A DNA stretch of 10,091 bases. It comes from an uncultured Alistipes sp. Lineage in GTDB: Bacteria > Bacteroidota > Bacteroidia > Bacteroidales > Rikenellaceae. The translations under genes were made by a program, and so were the position numbers. The DNA lies in the NCBI GenBank assembly GCA_900552955.1, contig USBO01000058.1, positions 1-10,091 of the forward strand. The letters run 5' to 3'. The notes beneath the pieces are model-generated. The model was not told where the DNA came from. It worked only from the letters and a program-made list of their open reading frames with translations, and did no database searches. Below are positions 1 to 6,523 of this stretch, one piece after another; positions within the stretch are counted from its first letter, which is position 1; each line of letters opens with the position of its first letter.

Positions 1-1087
1 CGATGAAGTGGCGGATCATGTCACGCAGGTTGAGCAGGTAGGGACGGCCGTGCACCAGCGCGATGTTGTTCACGGGGAACGACGTCTGCAACGGCGTGTT
101 CTTGTAGAGCGTGTTGAGCACCACGCTGGCCACGGCATCCTGCTTGAGGATGATGACGATGCGCAAGCCCTGACGGTCCGACTCGTCGTTGATGTAGGAG
201 ATGCCCTCGATCTTCTTGTCGTTGATCATGTCGGCGATCTTCTTGATCATCTCGGCCTTGTTGACCATATAGGGAATCTCGGTCACCACGATGCACTCGC
301 GCCCCGAGGCCGTATGCTCGATCTCGGTCCTGGCTCGCATCATGACGCGGCCGCGGCCCGTCATGAGCGCCTCGCGGACGCCCTCGTAGCCGTAGATGAT
401 GCCGCCCGTCGGGAAGTCGGGGCCCTTGACGTACTGGAGCAGCTCCTCGCACGCGATGTCGTGGTTGTCCACGTAGGCGCAGCAGGCGTCGATCACCTCG
501 CTCAGGTTGTGGGGCGCCATGTTGGTGGCCATGCCCACGGCGATGCCGCTCGTGCCGTTGACCAGCAGCAGCGGAATCCTGGTGGGGAGCACCGTCGGCT
601 CCTTGAGCGTGTCGTCGAAGTTGTTCGTCCAGTCGATCGTCTCCTTGTCGATGTCGGCCATCACCTCGTCGGTGATCTTGCGCATGCGCGCCTCGGTGTA
701 ACGCATCGCCGCGGGCGAGTCGCCGTCCATCGAACCGAAGTTGCCCTGTCCGAAGATCAGCGGGTAGCGCAGCGACCACTCCTGCGCCATGCGCACCATG
801 GCGTCGTAGACCGACGAGTCGCCGTGGGGGTGGAACTTACCGAGCACGTCGCCGACGATACGGGCCGACTTACGCGTCGGTTTATCGGAATAGAGGCCCA
901 GTTCGGCGCTCATGTCGTACAGAATTCGGCGGTGTACGGGCTTCAGACCGTCGCGCGCGTCGGGCAGAGCGCGCGAAACGATGACCGACATCGAGTAGTC
1001 GATGTAGGCCGATTTCATCTGCTGCTCGATGTTGACGGGGATGATCCGCCCCTCCAAACCGGCATTCTTTTCTTCTTCTGTCAGCAT
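1..1087 (-). CDS. gyrA: DNA gyrase subunit A, N-terminal part (cut by the left window edge)
   Basis: GyrA is the DNA-cleaving subunit of gyrase, which with GyrB introduces negative supercoils using ATP. About 362 codons are present, covering the winged-helix/tower region; the C-terminal DNA-wrapping domain is off the window. The start is the ATG at 1087, giving MLTEEEKNAGLEGRI followed by the family block MKSAYIDYSMSVIVSRALPD. The catalytic tyrosine is Y130 in AAMRYTEAR (E. coli Y122). The quinolone-resistance region reads HPHGDSSVYD, so the positions equivalent to E. coli S83 and D87 are the unmutated S91 and D95. GIAVGMATNMAPHN and PDFPTGG further confirm the family. A consensus promoter lies 52 bp upstream, so the gene is probably transcribed on its own from that side. 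I call it gyrA rather than parC because of the N-terminus and because a separate ParC-type gene lies at the other end of the window. Confidence 0.97.
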   Translation of the reverse strand, partial: MLTEEEKNAGLEGRIIPVNIEQQMKSAYIDYSMSVIVSRALPDARDGLKPVHRRILYDMSAELGLYSDKPTRKSARIVGDVLGKFHPHGDSSVYDAMVRMAQEWSLRYPLIFGQGNFGSMDGDSPAAMRYTEARMRKITDEVMADIDKETIDWTNNFDDTLKEPTVLPTRIPLLLVNGTSGIAVGMATNMAPHNLSEVIDACCAYVDNHDIACEELLQYVKGPDFPTGGIIYGYEGVREALMTGRGRVMMRARTEIEHTASGRECIVVTEIPYMVNKAEMIKKIADMINDKKIEGISYINDESDRQGLRIVIILKQDAVASVVLNTLYKNTPLQTSFPVNNIALVHGRPYLLNLRDMIRHFI

Positions 1088-1105
1088 ATTCGAAAAATAC
1101 GGTTT

Positions 1106-1119
1106 CCTAAACGTTTAGG
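1106..1119. promoter_or_regulatory. 14-bp perfect palindrome in the gyrA leader
   Basis: CCTAAACGTTTAGG is its own reverse complement. It lies between the predicted gyrA -7 box and the gyrA ATG, ending 18 bp upstream of the start codon, so it would be in the 5' untranslated RNA. The central AAACGTTT with a CG dyad resembles operators of LacI/PurR-family repressors. It could be a repressor site just downstream of the transcription start. As RNA it would form only a weak 5-bp stem. The palindrome is seen directly; its role as an operator is inference. Confidence 0.4.
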
Positions 1120-1138
1120 GTCCTACTTTATTAACAGA

Positions 1139-1169
1139 CAAAAATACGCTTTATTTCGCAAACAGCCAA
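1139..1169 (-). promoter_or_regulatory. Predicted gyrA promoter, Bacteroidota type
   Basis: On the minus strand TATTTTTG (1139-1146) matches the Bacteroidota -7 consensus TAnnTTTG exactly. A TTG (1167-1169) sits 20 nt upstream as the -33 element. Transcription would start near 1132-1135 and leave a leader of about 45-50 nt. The same TTG-N20-TATTTTTG arrangement occurs before ftsK. Confidence 0.7.
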
Positions 1170-1390
1170 CTTTTCCCTCCGAATTCTCGCGTTTCGGCCG
1201 GCTCGTCGGGCGGCAACCCCTCCTCTTTGCCGTTTTTCCGGCGATCTGAGCGCATCGAAGCACCGCCCCCGACAGGGTGTCGGCGTTCGCACCGCCCGTC
1301 TGCCGGAGCGGACGCCCGACGAGACAGGCCTCAGGAGTCTGAACGGCACACGGCAGCCTTCCGGTCGATGCAAAATTCGGCTCCGCCTCA

Positions 1391-1413
1391 CGGCATCGCC
1401 TGTGGCGATGCCG
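1391..1413. repeat. Perfect hairpin, 10-bp arms with 3-nt loop
   Basis: The arms CGGCATCGCC and GGCGATGCCG are exactly complementary around the loop TGT. No T-tract follows on either strand, so it is not a standard intrinsic terminator. It abuts the next hairpin with no spacer. Confidence 0.6.
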
Positions 1414-1445
1414 GCAGTTCGCCGCCGCCCCACGCGGCGGACTGC
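1414..1445. repeat. Second hairpin, 12-bp stem with one G-T pair
   Basis: GCAGT at 1414-1418 pairs with ACTGC at 1441-1445. The stem continues through a T-G wobble and six GC-rich pairs (1420-1425 with 1434-1439) around an 8-nt loop. It directly follows the perfect hairpin, so the two would stack as a paired structure in RNA or single-stranded DNA. Confidence 0.55.
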
Positions 1446-1583
1446 TACTCGCATCCGCTCGCGCAGATTCCGCCGCCGACGGCGAACCGTCCTCCTAAAT
1501 GCACCGGAATCGGACGCGAAGCCCCGCCCCGACCGCCACGAAATAAAATCGGCTCCGGCATGACTCCTTCCGGCGAAAAACAT

Positions 1584-1591
1584 TATTTTTG
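1584..1591 (+). promoter_or_regulatory. Candidate -7 box for the SGNH hydrolase gene
   Basis: TATTTTTG matches TAnnTTTG exactly and is the same octamer seen before gyrA and ftsK. It ends 30 bp before the hydrolase ATG. There is no TTG at the -33 position (TGA occupies the place 20 nt upstream), so this promoter is probably weaker or needs an activator. Confidence 0.5.
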
Positions 1592-1621
1592 TGCTATGAA
1601 CCTTCAAATCCCTATTTTCCC

Positions 1622-3010
1622 ATGAAACGAAACCTGCTCCTCACCCTGTGGCTCGGCCTCGCCGGCATACTGCCCGCCGGCGCTCAAACCGCCGCAGGCG
1701 ATCTTCCCTGTCAGTGGCACTTCGACAAAACCCGTCATGCGGCCCACGCCGCGACCTTCGTCGAACAGGGCATCCTCGCGGCCGACGACCGACCCGAAGC
1801 GACGCTGCGCTACCTCCGCGCCGCGGACAACGGCCCCGACGGCTTCGTGCGCGCCCTCGACAGGAAGACGCACAACCCCGTCGTACGGGGCGGCGGCGCG
1901 GGCGACTGCTGGCTCTTCGCCGTGCCGGTCGACTCGCTGGGCAAGGGCGAGCGCATCGGCATCGACTTCCTCTTCGGCAACGACGCCTCGGCCGCGAAAC
2001 ACTACCGCCTGGAGTACTTCGAGCGGGGCCGCTGGCTTCCGGCCGGCCGGCTGCTGCGCGCGGACGAGGATCGCAACATACGCTACACTCACCGCCTCTT
2101 CGCCGCAGGCAAAGGCAATTCCTACAAGCTTTTCGGCACGATCCGCCTGCGCGAGGCGCTCGTGCGCGACACGCTGCGCATCCGCTGGGTGCAGGCCGCC
2201 GACCGGCGCGCCGACGACGGGCGTGCCGTACCCTCCGACAGCCTCGGGGCCTCGGGCTTCCACAACGCCCACGGACTGGGCTCTTGCATCCGCCGTCTCG
2301 GCGCCCGCCCGCTCTCCCGTCCGCGCAAGGTGCTCTTCATCGGCAACAGCTACACCTATTATAACCTCGTGCCGGGCATCGTCCGCGAACTGGCCGCCCA
2401 CGCGGGCCGCGATCTGCGCACCGAGATGTTCACCATCGGCGGCTGCACGATGGAGCGCCACCTCAAGCAGGCCGACTGCCGCGACCTGATCGACCGCGGC
2501 GGCTACGACTTCGTCGTGCTACAGGATCAGAGCCTCCATCCGGCCCTCATCGGCACGCCCGACGACAAGGGGATCGTCCGCCACGCGCAGGCGATCGTCG
2601 ACTACATCCGCCGCAGCAACCCGAAGGCACGGCCCTTCATCGAGATGACATGGGGACGCCGCGACGGCTACACCGAAGGGAAGTTCGACTACGACTTCCT
2701 CTCGACCTACGCTGCGATGCAGGAGCGCATCCGCGTCAACGCCCTGGCCGAGGCCGAGGCCGTCGGCGGAGACTGCATTCCGGTGGGCGTGGCCTGGAGC
2801 CGCGTGCGCGCCGAGCGCCCCGACCTCGAACTCTACGTCCGCGACGGTTCGCACCCCTCCTACGCCGGCTCCTATCTGGCCGCGGCCGTGATCTGCGCCA
2901 CGCTCACGGGCGAAGGCTTCGGCCCCGCGCCCTCCGACGGGCTGCTCGACCCCGACACGGCGGCCTACCTGCGCCGCGTGGCGGAGCAGACCGTTCTGGG
3001 CGGTAAATGA
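1622..3010 (+). CDS. Secreted SGNH/GDSL-type hydrolase (DUF4886-like) with unknown N-terminal domain
   Basis: A 462-residue exported protein. I chose the ATG at 1622 because it starts a clear signal peptide, MKRNLLLTLWLGLAGILPAGA, with likely cleavage after A21; a TTG 11 codons upstream would bury it. Residues 30-225 form a domain I do not recognise, with alternating hydrophobic stretches that suggest a beta-sandwich, perhaps binding a ligand or sugar. Residues 236-460 resemble the SGNH hydrolase fold. The nucleophile would be S243 in LFIGNSYTYY, an oxyanion glycine lies in TIGGCT (271-276), and the catalytic D408 and H411 lie in DGSHPSYAG. Block III reads VVLQDQS instead of GxND, as I recall for DUF4886-type proteins. 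The family usually acts as esterase or deacetylase on carbohydrates; the substrate here is unknown. The gene stands alone, divergent from gyrA and convergent with the lolA-like gene. I am fairly sure of the fold, not of the substrate. Confidence 0.75.
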   Translation: MKRNLLLTLWLGLAGILPAGAQTAAGDLPCQWHFDKTRHAAHAATFVEQGILAADDRPEATLRYLRAADNGPDGFVRALDRKTHNPVVRGGGAGDCWLFAVPVDSLGKGERIGIDFLFGNDASAAKHYRLEYFERGRWLPAGRLLRADEDRNIRYTHRLFAAGKGNSYKLFGTIRLREALVRDTLRIRWVQAADRRADDGRAVPSDSLGASGFHNAHGLGSCIRRLGARPLSRPRKVLFIGNSYTYYNLVPGIVRELAAHAGRDLRTEMFTIGGCTMERHLKQADCRDLIDRGGYDFVVLQDQSLHPALIGTPDDKGIVRHAQAIVDYIRRSNPKARPFIEMTWGRRDGYTEGKFDYDFLSTYAAMQERIRVNALAEAEAVGGDCIPVGVAWSRVRAERPDLELYVRDGSHPSYAGSYLAAAVICATLTGEGFGPAPSDGLLDPDTAAYLRRVAEQTVLGGK

Positions 3011-3018
3011 CCAAACGA

Positions 3019-3050
3019 AGCGGGGTTTCGGATCGATCCGAAACCCCGCT
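3019..3050. terminator. Bidirectional terminator, 32-bp perfect palindrome
   Basis: Two 16-nt arms (3019-3034 and 3035-3050) are exactly complementary, with the dyad axis inside GATCGATC. It begins 9 bp after the hydrolase stop and ends 18 bp before the lolA-like stop, in the 58-bp gap between convergent genes. RNA from either strand would fold a very stable GC-rich stem. The plus side lacks a T-tract; the minus side continues TCGTTTGG, a weak one. A shared terminator for both genes is the likeliest role. Confidence 0.75.
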
Positions 3051-3068
3051 CGTCGTTCATCGCCCGCC

Positions 3069-3686
3069 TCAACGGAAATCGATGATTTCGTACCCCGCAT
3101 AACGCCCCGCATCGAAGCGCCGCACCTCGGCCGACGGCTCGATCCGCCGAATGGCGATGCGTATCCGCTCGCCGTCGAGGTCGTAGGTCACCGTGCGCGG
3201 CGATCCGTCGGCCGCCACGTCGACCGTGACCGAACTCATCACCGCCCCCTTGTCCGTCGGCGTGAGCCGCAACCGCTGCATCCCGCCTTCGGAGGGCAGC
3301 AGTTCGCTGCGGAACGCGTCGTCCAGAAAGTCGAACGCCCGCGTCGGGTTGCCCAGCAGGCTGCGACTTTCGGTGTCGACGACGTCGATCACCACCTCGC
3401 GCTTCGCGGGATCGACCTCCCACTTCGACGCGCCGTCGCAGTAGACCTCGGCGTCGCCCACGCGTATGTAGTAACGGTCGCCCTCCACGGCGTAGCTTCC
3501 CTCGGCCGCGAAATCGGCTCCCTCGGCCGTGAAGGTCACCGTATACTCCGGCATCGCCCGAAAACGGGCAGCCAGCCGCTCCACAGCCTCGCGTGCGCCG
3601 GCATCGCCCGCCGCACGGAGCGCCGGACAGCAGATCAGCGCTGCGAGACACAGCGTCCGGCGCAACAGATGGTCAAATCGGATCAT
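3069..3686 (-). CDS. lolA: LolA-like periplasmic outer-membrane lipoprotein carrier
   Basis: A 205-residue exported protein. LolA takes lipoproteins released by the inner-membrane LolCDE complex across the periplasm in a hydrophobic half-barrel. The first 25 or so residues form a signal peptide (MIRFDHLLRRTLCLAALICC, cleavage near LRA/A). The two cysteines at 19-20 do not make a proper lipobox, so it should be soluble. The mature part has the LolA pattern of short beta strands: FTAEGSYAVEGDRYYIRV-like strands (around 57-76), then DGASKWEVDP (84-93), the LolA-type 'DG..W' turn, a NPTRAF segment (113-118), and late strands around MQRLRLTP and TVTYDLDG. It lies 22 bp after ftsK on the same strand. 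E. coli also has lolA directly after ftsK, which supports the call. Overall sequence similarity to proteobacterial LolA is low, so the client range is uncertain. Transcription probably ends at the palindrome just downstream. Confidence 0.78.
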   Translation of the reverse strand: MIRFDHLLRRTLCLAALICCPALRAAGDAGAREAVERLAARFRAMPEYTVTFTAEGADFAAEGSYAVEGDRYYIRVGDAEVYCDGASKWEVDPAKREVVIDVVDTESRSLLGNPTRAFDFLDDAFRSELLPSEGGMQRLRLTPTDKGAVMSSVTVDVAADGSPRTVTYDLDGERIRIAIRRIEPSAEVRRFDAGRYAGYEIIDFR

Positions 3687-3708
3687 CGTCTGAAATCAAT
3701 CGGTTCGA

Positions 3709-6471
3709 TTAGAAAACGCCCAGCTCCTGCAACTTCGCCTCGAGGCTCGGCAGGTCGTGGTAGAGAATGTCGCGCGGCTTGGCCCCCTCCTGCCGCCCCA
3801 CGATGCCGGCCCGTTCGAGCTGCATCATGATGCGTCCCGCACGGTTGAAGCCCACCTCGTAGTTGCGCTGGATCATCGAGGTCGAAATCTGCCCCTGCGA
3901 CACGGCGTCGCGGGCGATGTCGGCGAACTTGGCGTCGTACTTCACGGGCGCGGAACTCTCGCTGCCCAGCCCCGACCCCGTTTCGCCGCCCGATTCGGGC
4001 GTGTAATCGGGCAGGTTGTAGGCCGACGTATAGCTCTGCTGCTTGGAGATGTACTCCACGATGCGCTCCACCTCGGGCGTGTCGACCAGCGCGCACTGCA
4101 CGCGCGTCAGTTCGCCGTTGTTCGAGAAGAGCATGTCGCCGCGGCCGATCAGCTGCTCGGCGCCCGGGCGGTCGATGATCGTGCGCGAGTCGATCATCTG
4201 CATCACGCGGAAAGCGATGCGCGCCGGGAAGTTGGCCTTGATGCCGCCCGTGATGACCTTCACGTCGGGACGCTGCGTGGCGATGATGAGGTGGATGCCC
4301 ACCGCACGGGCCTTCTGCGCCAGCCGCATCACGGGCCCCTCGACCTCTTTGGCTGTCATGATGAGATCGGCGAACTCGTCGACCACCACCACGATGTAGG
4401 GCATGTAGCGGTGCCCCTTGAGCGGGTTGAGCCGCCGCGCGGTGAACTTCTCGTTGTACTCCTTGATGTTGCGCGCACCGGCGTCCTTGCAGAGCGCCAG
4501 GCGGTTCTCCATCTCCGTGCAGAGCGCGTTGAGCGTATAGACCGCCTTGCGCGGATCGGTGATGATGGCCTCCTCCTCGGACTCCATCTTCGCCAGAAAA
4601 TGCCGTTCGATCTTGGCATAGAGCGAGAATTCGACCATCTTAGGGTCGATCATCACGAACTTCAGTTGCGCGGGATGCTTCTTGTAGAGCAGCGAAGTGA
4701 TGATGGCGTTCAACCCCACCGACTTACCCTGTCCCGTGGCACCGGCCACCAGCAGGTGGGGCATCTTCGCCAGATCGAAGACATAGTTCTCGTTCTGAAT
4801 CGTGCGGCCGATGACCACCGGCAGCTCGGCCTTCGTCTCCTGGAACTTCATCGAACGCACGGCCGAATACATCGAGACGATCTCCTTGTTGCGGTTGGGC
4901 ACCTCGATGCCGATGGTTCCCTTGCCCGGGATGGGCGCGATGATGCGGATGCCCAGCGCCTTGAGGCTCTGCGCGATGTCGTTCTGCAAATTCTGGATGC
5001 GCGAAATCTTGACCCCCTGCGCCTGCACGATCTCGTAGAGCGTCACCGTGGGGCCCGTCGTGGCCTTGATGCGCTGGATGGGAATGCCGAAATTCTTGAG
5101 CGTCTCCTCGATGCGCGACTTGTTCTCGTAGATCTCCTCGTCGGAGACCTCCGAATCCGAGACGTAATCCTCCAGCAGCGCGACCGACGGACGGCGGTAG
5201 TTGACCAGATCCTTCAGCGGATCGTAGGCCTCGGTCGTGATCCGCCCTTCGTCCACCAGCGTGTCGTGGTGCTCCTCGACGGTCACCACCACCCCGTCGG
5301 CAGCGTCGCCGGCCGCAGCGTCCGCACCGGTCTCCACGACTGCGAAAGGTTCTTCGTCATCGGCGAACGGAGACTCCTCCTCCGTCTCCGCGTCCGCAAC
5401 CTCGCCGACCGGCTCATCGGCCGCCGCAACGGCATCCCGGTCGTCCGCAAGATCGAACTCGACGAACTCGTCGTCCTCATCCGCCAGCTCCGAAGGCTGC
5501 GGCATTCCGGCCGGATCCGCCTCCTCATTTTCCTCGCCCAGCGTGCGCTCCTCGAACGGATCGTCGTCCGTCGCACGGTTGGACGCATAATAGTCATTGA
5601 CGGTCTGCACGCCGCCCGAGACGGGCGCCACTCCCGCCGGACGCACCTCGAAAGGCTCCTCCCCGGCAGCTGCCGCAGGCTTCGGCGTATCGACCGCCGC
5701 CGGTTCGGCCGCACGGCGCGGCGCCGCGGCAGGTTCAGGACGAGGCGTCGGCCCGACCTCCCGCTCGGAGGCCGACGCAGACGCCGCCTCGTCGTCTTTG
5801 GAATGCGGCACGACGAGCGACTGCAACGACGGCACCTTCTGCGCCACGGTCTCCACCAGCCTGCCGCTCGTGTCGACCAGCGCATTGCCGGCGCGGTTGA
5901 CCGTATTGATGAAATTGCGGTTGATGAAGACCCCCGTGAGAATCCAGCCGCCCAGCAGCAGGATCAGACACCCCACCATGCCGATGCCGCCGCTCAGCAG
6001 ACGTCCCATCTCGATACCGAAAGCGCCGCCCCAGCCGCTGTTGAACATCCCCCATCCGTCGTCGAACAGAACGCCGAGCGTGAGCGACCCCAGGATCAGC
6101 ACCAGCAGCGAGCTGAGCACCGAATGGTGGAACAGCACGGGGCGCCGGCGCAGGATGCGCAGCCCCATCATCGTCACGATCAGCGGAATGATGATCCCGA
6201 ACAGGCCGAACGAACGCCCCACGAGCAGCTCGGCCGTCCATGCGCCCAGCCGTCCGCAGGGGTTTTCGATCGAGTCGTCGAAATTGGGATTCTCGCTGCC
6301 GATGCCGTGCAGCGCGCTGTAGTCGCTGCGCCAGTCGAAATAGTAGAAGACCACCGACGCCACCAGGAAAATCCCGACGAATAGCAGCAGCAGACCGGAA
6401 ATCCACCGTGCGCTCTCGCCGTCGGAGCGCACGGCAGAGCTCTCTGCCGATTTGGATTGGGTCGATGCCAT
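3709..6471 (-). CDS. ftsK: DNA translocase FtsK (SpoIIIE/FtsK family)
   Basis: A 920-residue, septum-anchored, ATP-driven DNA pump that clears chromosome termini from the closing division site and activates XerCD recombination at dif. Four membrane segments lie at about 23-45, 88-106, 117-137 and 162-183. A linker of about 200 residues (215-415) follows, rich in Ala, Pro, Glu and Asp, probably disordered. The motor has YDPLKDLVNYRRP (416-428), Walker A GATGQGKS (577-584), Walker B IVVVVDEF (693-700), and the conserved ATQRPDVKVITGGIKANFPARI-type block (around 731-752). A winged-helix gamma domain at about 855-905 (STSMIQRNYEVGFNRAGRI) would read the polar DNA motifs and contact XerD. Start ATG at 6471 gives a short polar N-terminus before the first membrane helix. 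A consensus promoter lies immediately upstream, partly inside the 3' end of murI. All motor residues look intact. Confidence 0.97.
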   Translation of the reverse strand: MASTQSKSAESSAVRSDGESARWISGLLLLFVGIFLVASVVFYYFDWRSDYSALHGIGSENPNFDDSIENPCGRLGAWTAELLVGRSFGLFGIIIPLIVTMMGLRILRRRPVLFHHSVLSSLLVLILGSLTLGVLFDDGWGMFNSGWGGAFGIEMGRLLSGGIGMVGCLILLLGGWILTGVFINRNFINTVNRAGNALVDTSGRLVETVAQKVPSLQSLVVPHSKDDEAASASASEREVGPTPRPEPAAAPRRAAEPAAVDTPKPAAAAGEEPFEVRPAGVAPVSGGVQTVNDYYASNRATDDDPFEERTLGEENEEADPAGMPQPSELADEDDEFVEFDLADDRDAVAAADEPVGEVADAETEEESPFADDEEPFAVVETGADAAAGDAADGVVVTVEEHHDTLVDEGRITTEAYDPLKDLVNYRRPSVALLEDYVSDSEVSDEEIYENKSRIEETLKNFGIPIQRIKATTGPTVTLYEIVQAQGVKISRIQNLQNDIAQSLKALGIRIIAPIPGKGTIGIEVPNRNKEIVSMYSAVRSMKFQETKAELPVVIGRTIQNENYVFDLAKMPHLLVAGATGQGKSVGLNAIITSLLYKKHPAQLKFVMIDPKMVEFSLYAKIERHFLAKMESEEEAIITDPRKAVYTLNALCTEMENRLALCKDAGARNIKEYNEKFTARRLNPLKGHRYMPYIVVVVDEFADLIMTAKEVEGPVMRLAQKARAVGIHLIIATQRPDVKVITGGIKANFPARIAFRVMQMIDSRTIIDRPGAEQLIGRGDMLFSNNGELTRVQCALVDTPEVERIVEYISKQQSYTSAYNLPDYTPESGGETGSGLGSESSAPVKYDAKFADIARDAVSQGQISTSMIQRNYEVGFNRAGRIMMQLERAGIVGRQEGAKPRDILYHDLPSLEAKLQELGVF

Positions 6472-6492
6472 GTCTCAGTTCGTTTCTCGCTA

Positions 6493-6523
6493 CAAAAATA
6501 GCGATCATTTTCCATTTATGCAA
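6493..6523 (-). promoter_or_regulatory. Predicted ftsK promoter overlapping the end of murI
   Basis: On the minus strand TATTTTTG (6493-6500) is an exact TAnnTTTG -7 box. A TTG (6521-6523) lies 20 nt upstream, inside the last codons of murI. The spacing is identical to the gyrA promoter. The -7 box sits in the loop of a short inverted repeat, CGCTA (6488-6492) / TAGCG (6499-6503), which could be an operator or chance. The leader to the ftsK ATG would be about 15-20 nt. Confidence 0.65.

Larger units (their letters stand above)
1170..1583. other. GC-rich divergent intergenic region with no convincing gene
   Basis: This lies between the gyrA promoter and the candidate hydrolase promoter. The open frames on both strands are rich in Arg, Pro and Ser, have no recognisable motif and look like GC-rich chance frames. 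What it does hold is inverted repeats. There is a 6-bp stem with a GGG loop at 1269-1283, and an outer 7-bp pair GCATCGA (1252-1258) / TCGATGC (1365-1371). An imperfect stem pairs 1298-1305 with 1344-1351. Two strong adjacent hairpins lie at 1391-1445, and a short 5-bp stem at 1471-1484. An RNA gene or leader is possible, but GC-rich DNA forms such stems by chance. I see no tRNA or riboswitch that I recognise. Confidence 0.5.

Noticed and set aside
8..1249. A 413-codon open frame opposite gyrA
   Set aside because: It lies antisense to clearly conserved gyrA codons, and its composition (His, Val, Asp, Arg) is that of a mirror frame.
1391..1445. The paired hairpins as an intrinsic terminator for a transcript from either side
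   Set aside because: No T-tract follows on either strand, and no gene ends next to them: both flanking genes point away.
1131..1625. Open frames of 158 codons (minus) and 132 codons (plus) in the gyrA-hydrolase gap
   Set aside because: Both are dominated by Arg, Pro, Ala and Ser, have no hydrophobic core or motif, and the minus frame runs through the gyrA promoter. I treat the region as non-coding.
3612..3640. Possible lipobox in the LolA-like protein (cysteines 19 and 20)
   Set aside because: The residues before either cysteine (ALI-C, LIC-C) do not fit the lipobox, which needs a small residue at -1, and LolA family members are soluble.
3709..3729. FtsK C-terminus QELGVF as a second clamp-binding peptide
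   Set aside because: It does not fit QL(S/D)LF or the hexapeptide form: the second residue is Glu and the spacing of the hydrophobic residues is wrong.
3757..6384. An 875-codon open frame on the plus strand, opposite ftsK
   Set aside because: Its translation is rich in Arg, His, Asp and Leu with no domain, and it mirrors the ftsK reading frame. GC-rich third positions keep antisense frames open; ftsK on the other strand has every expected motif.
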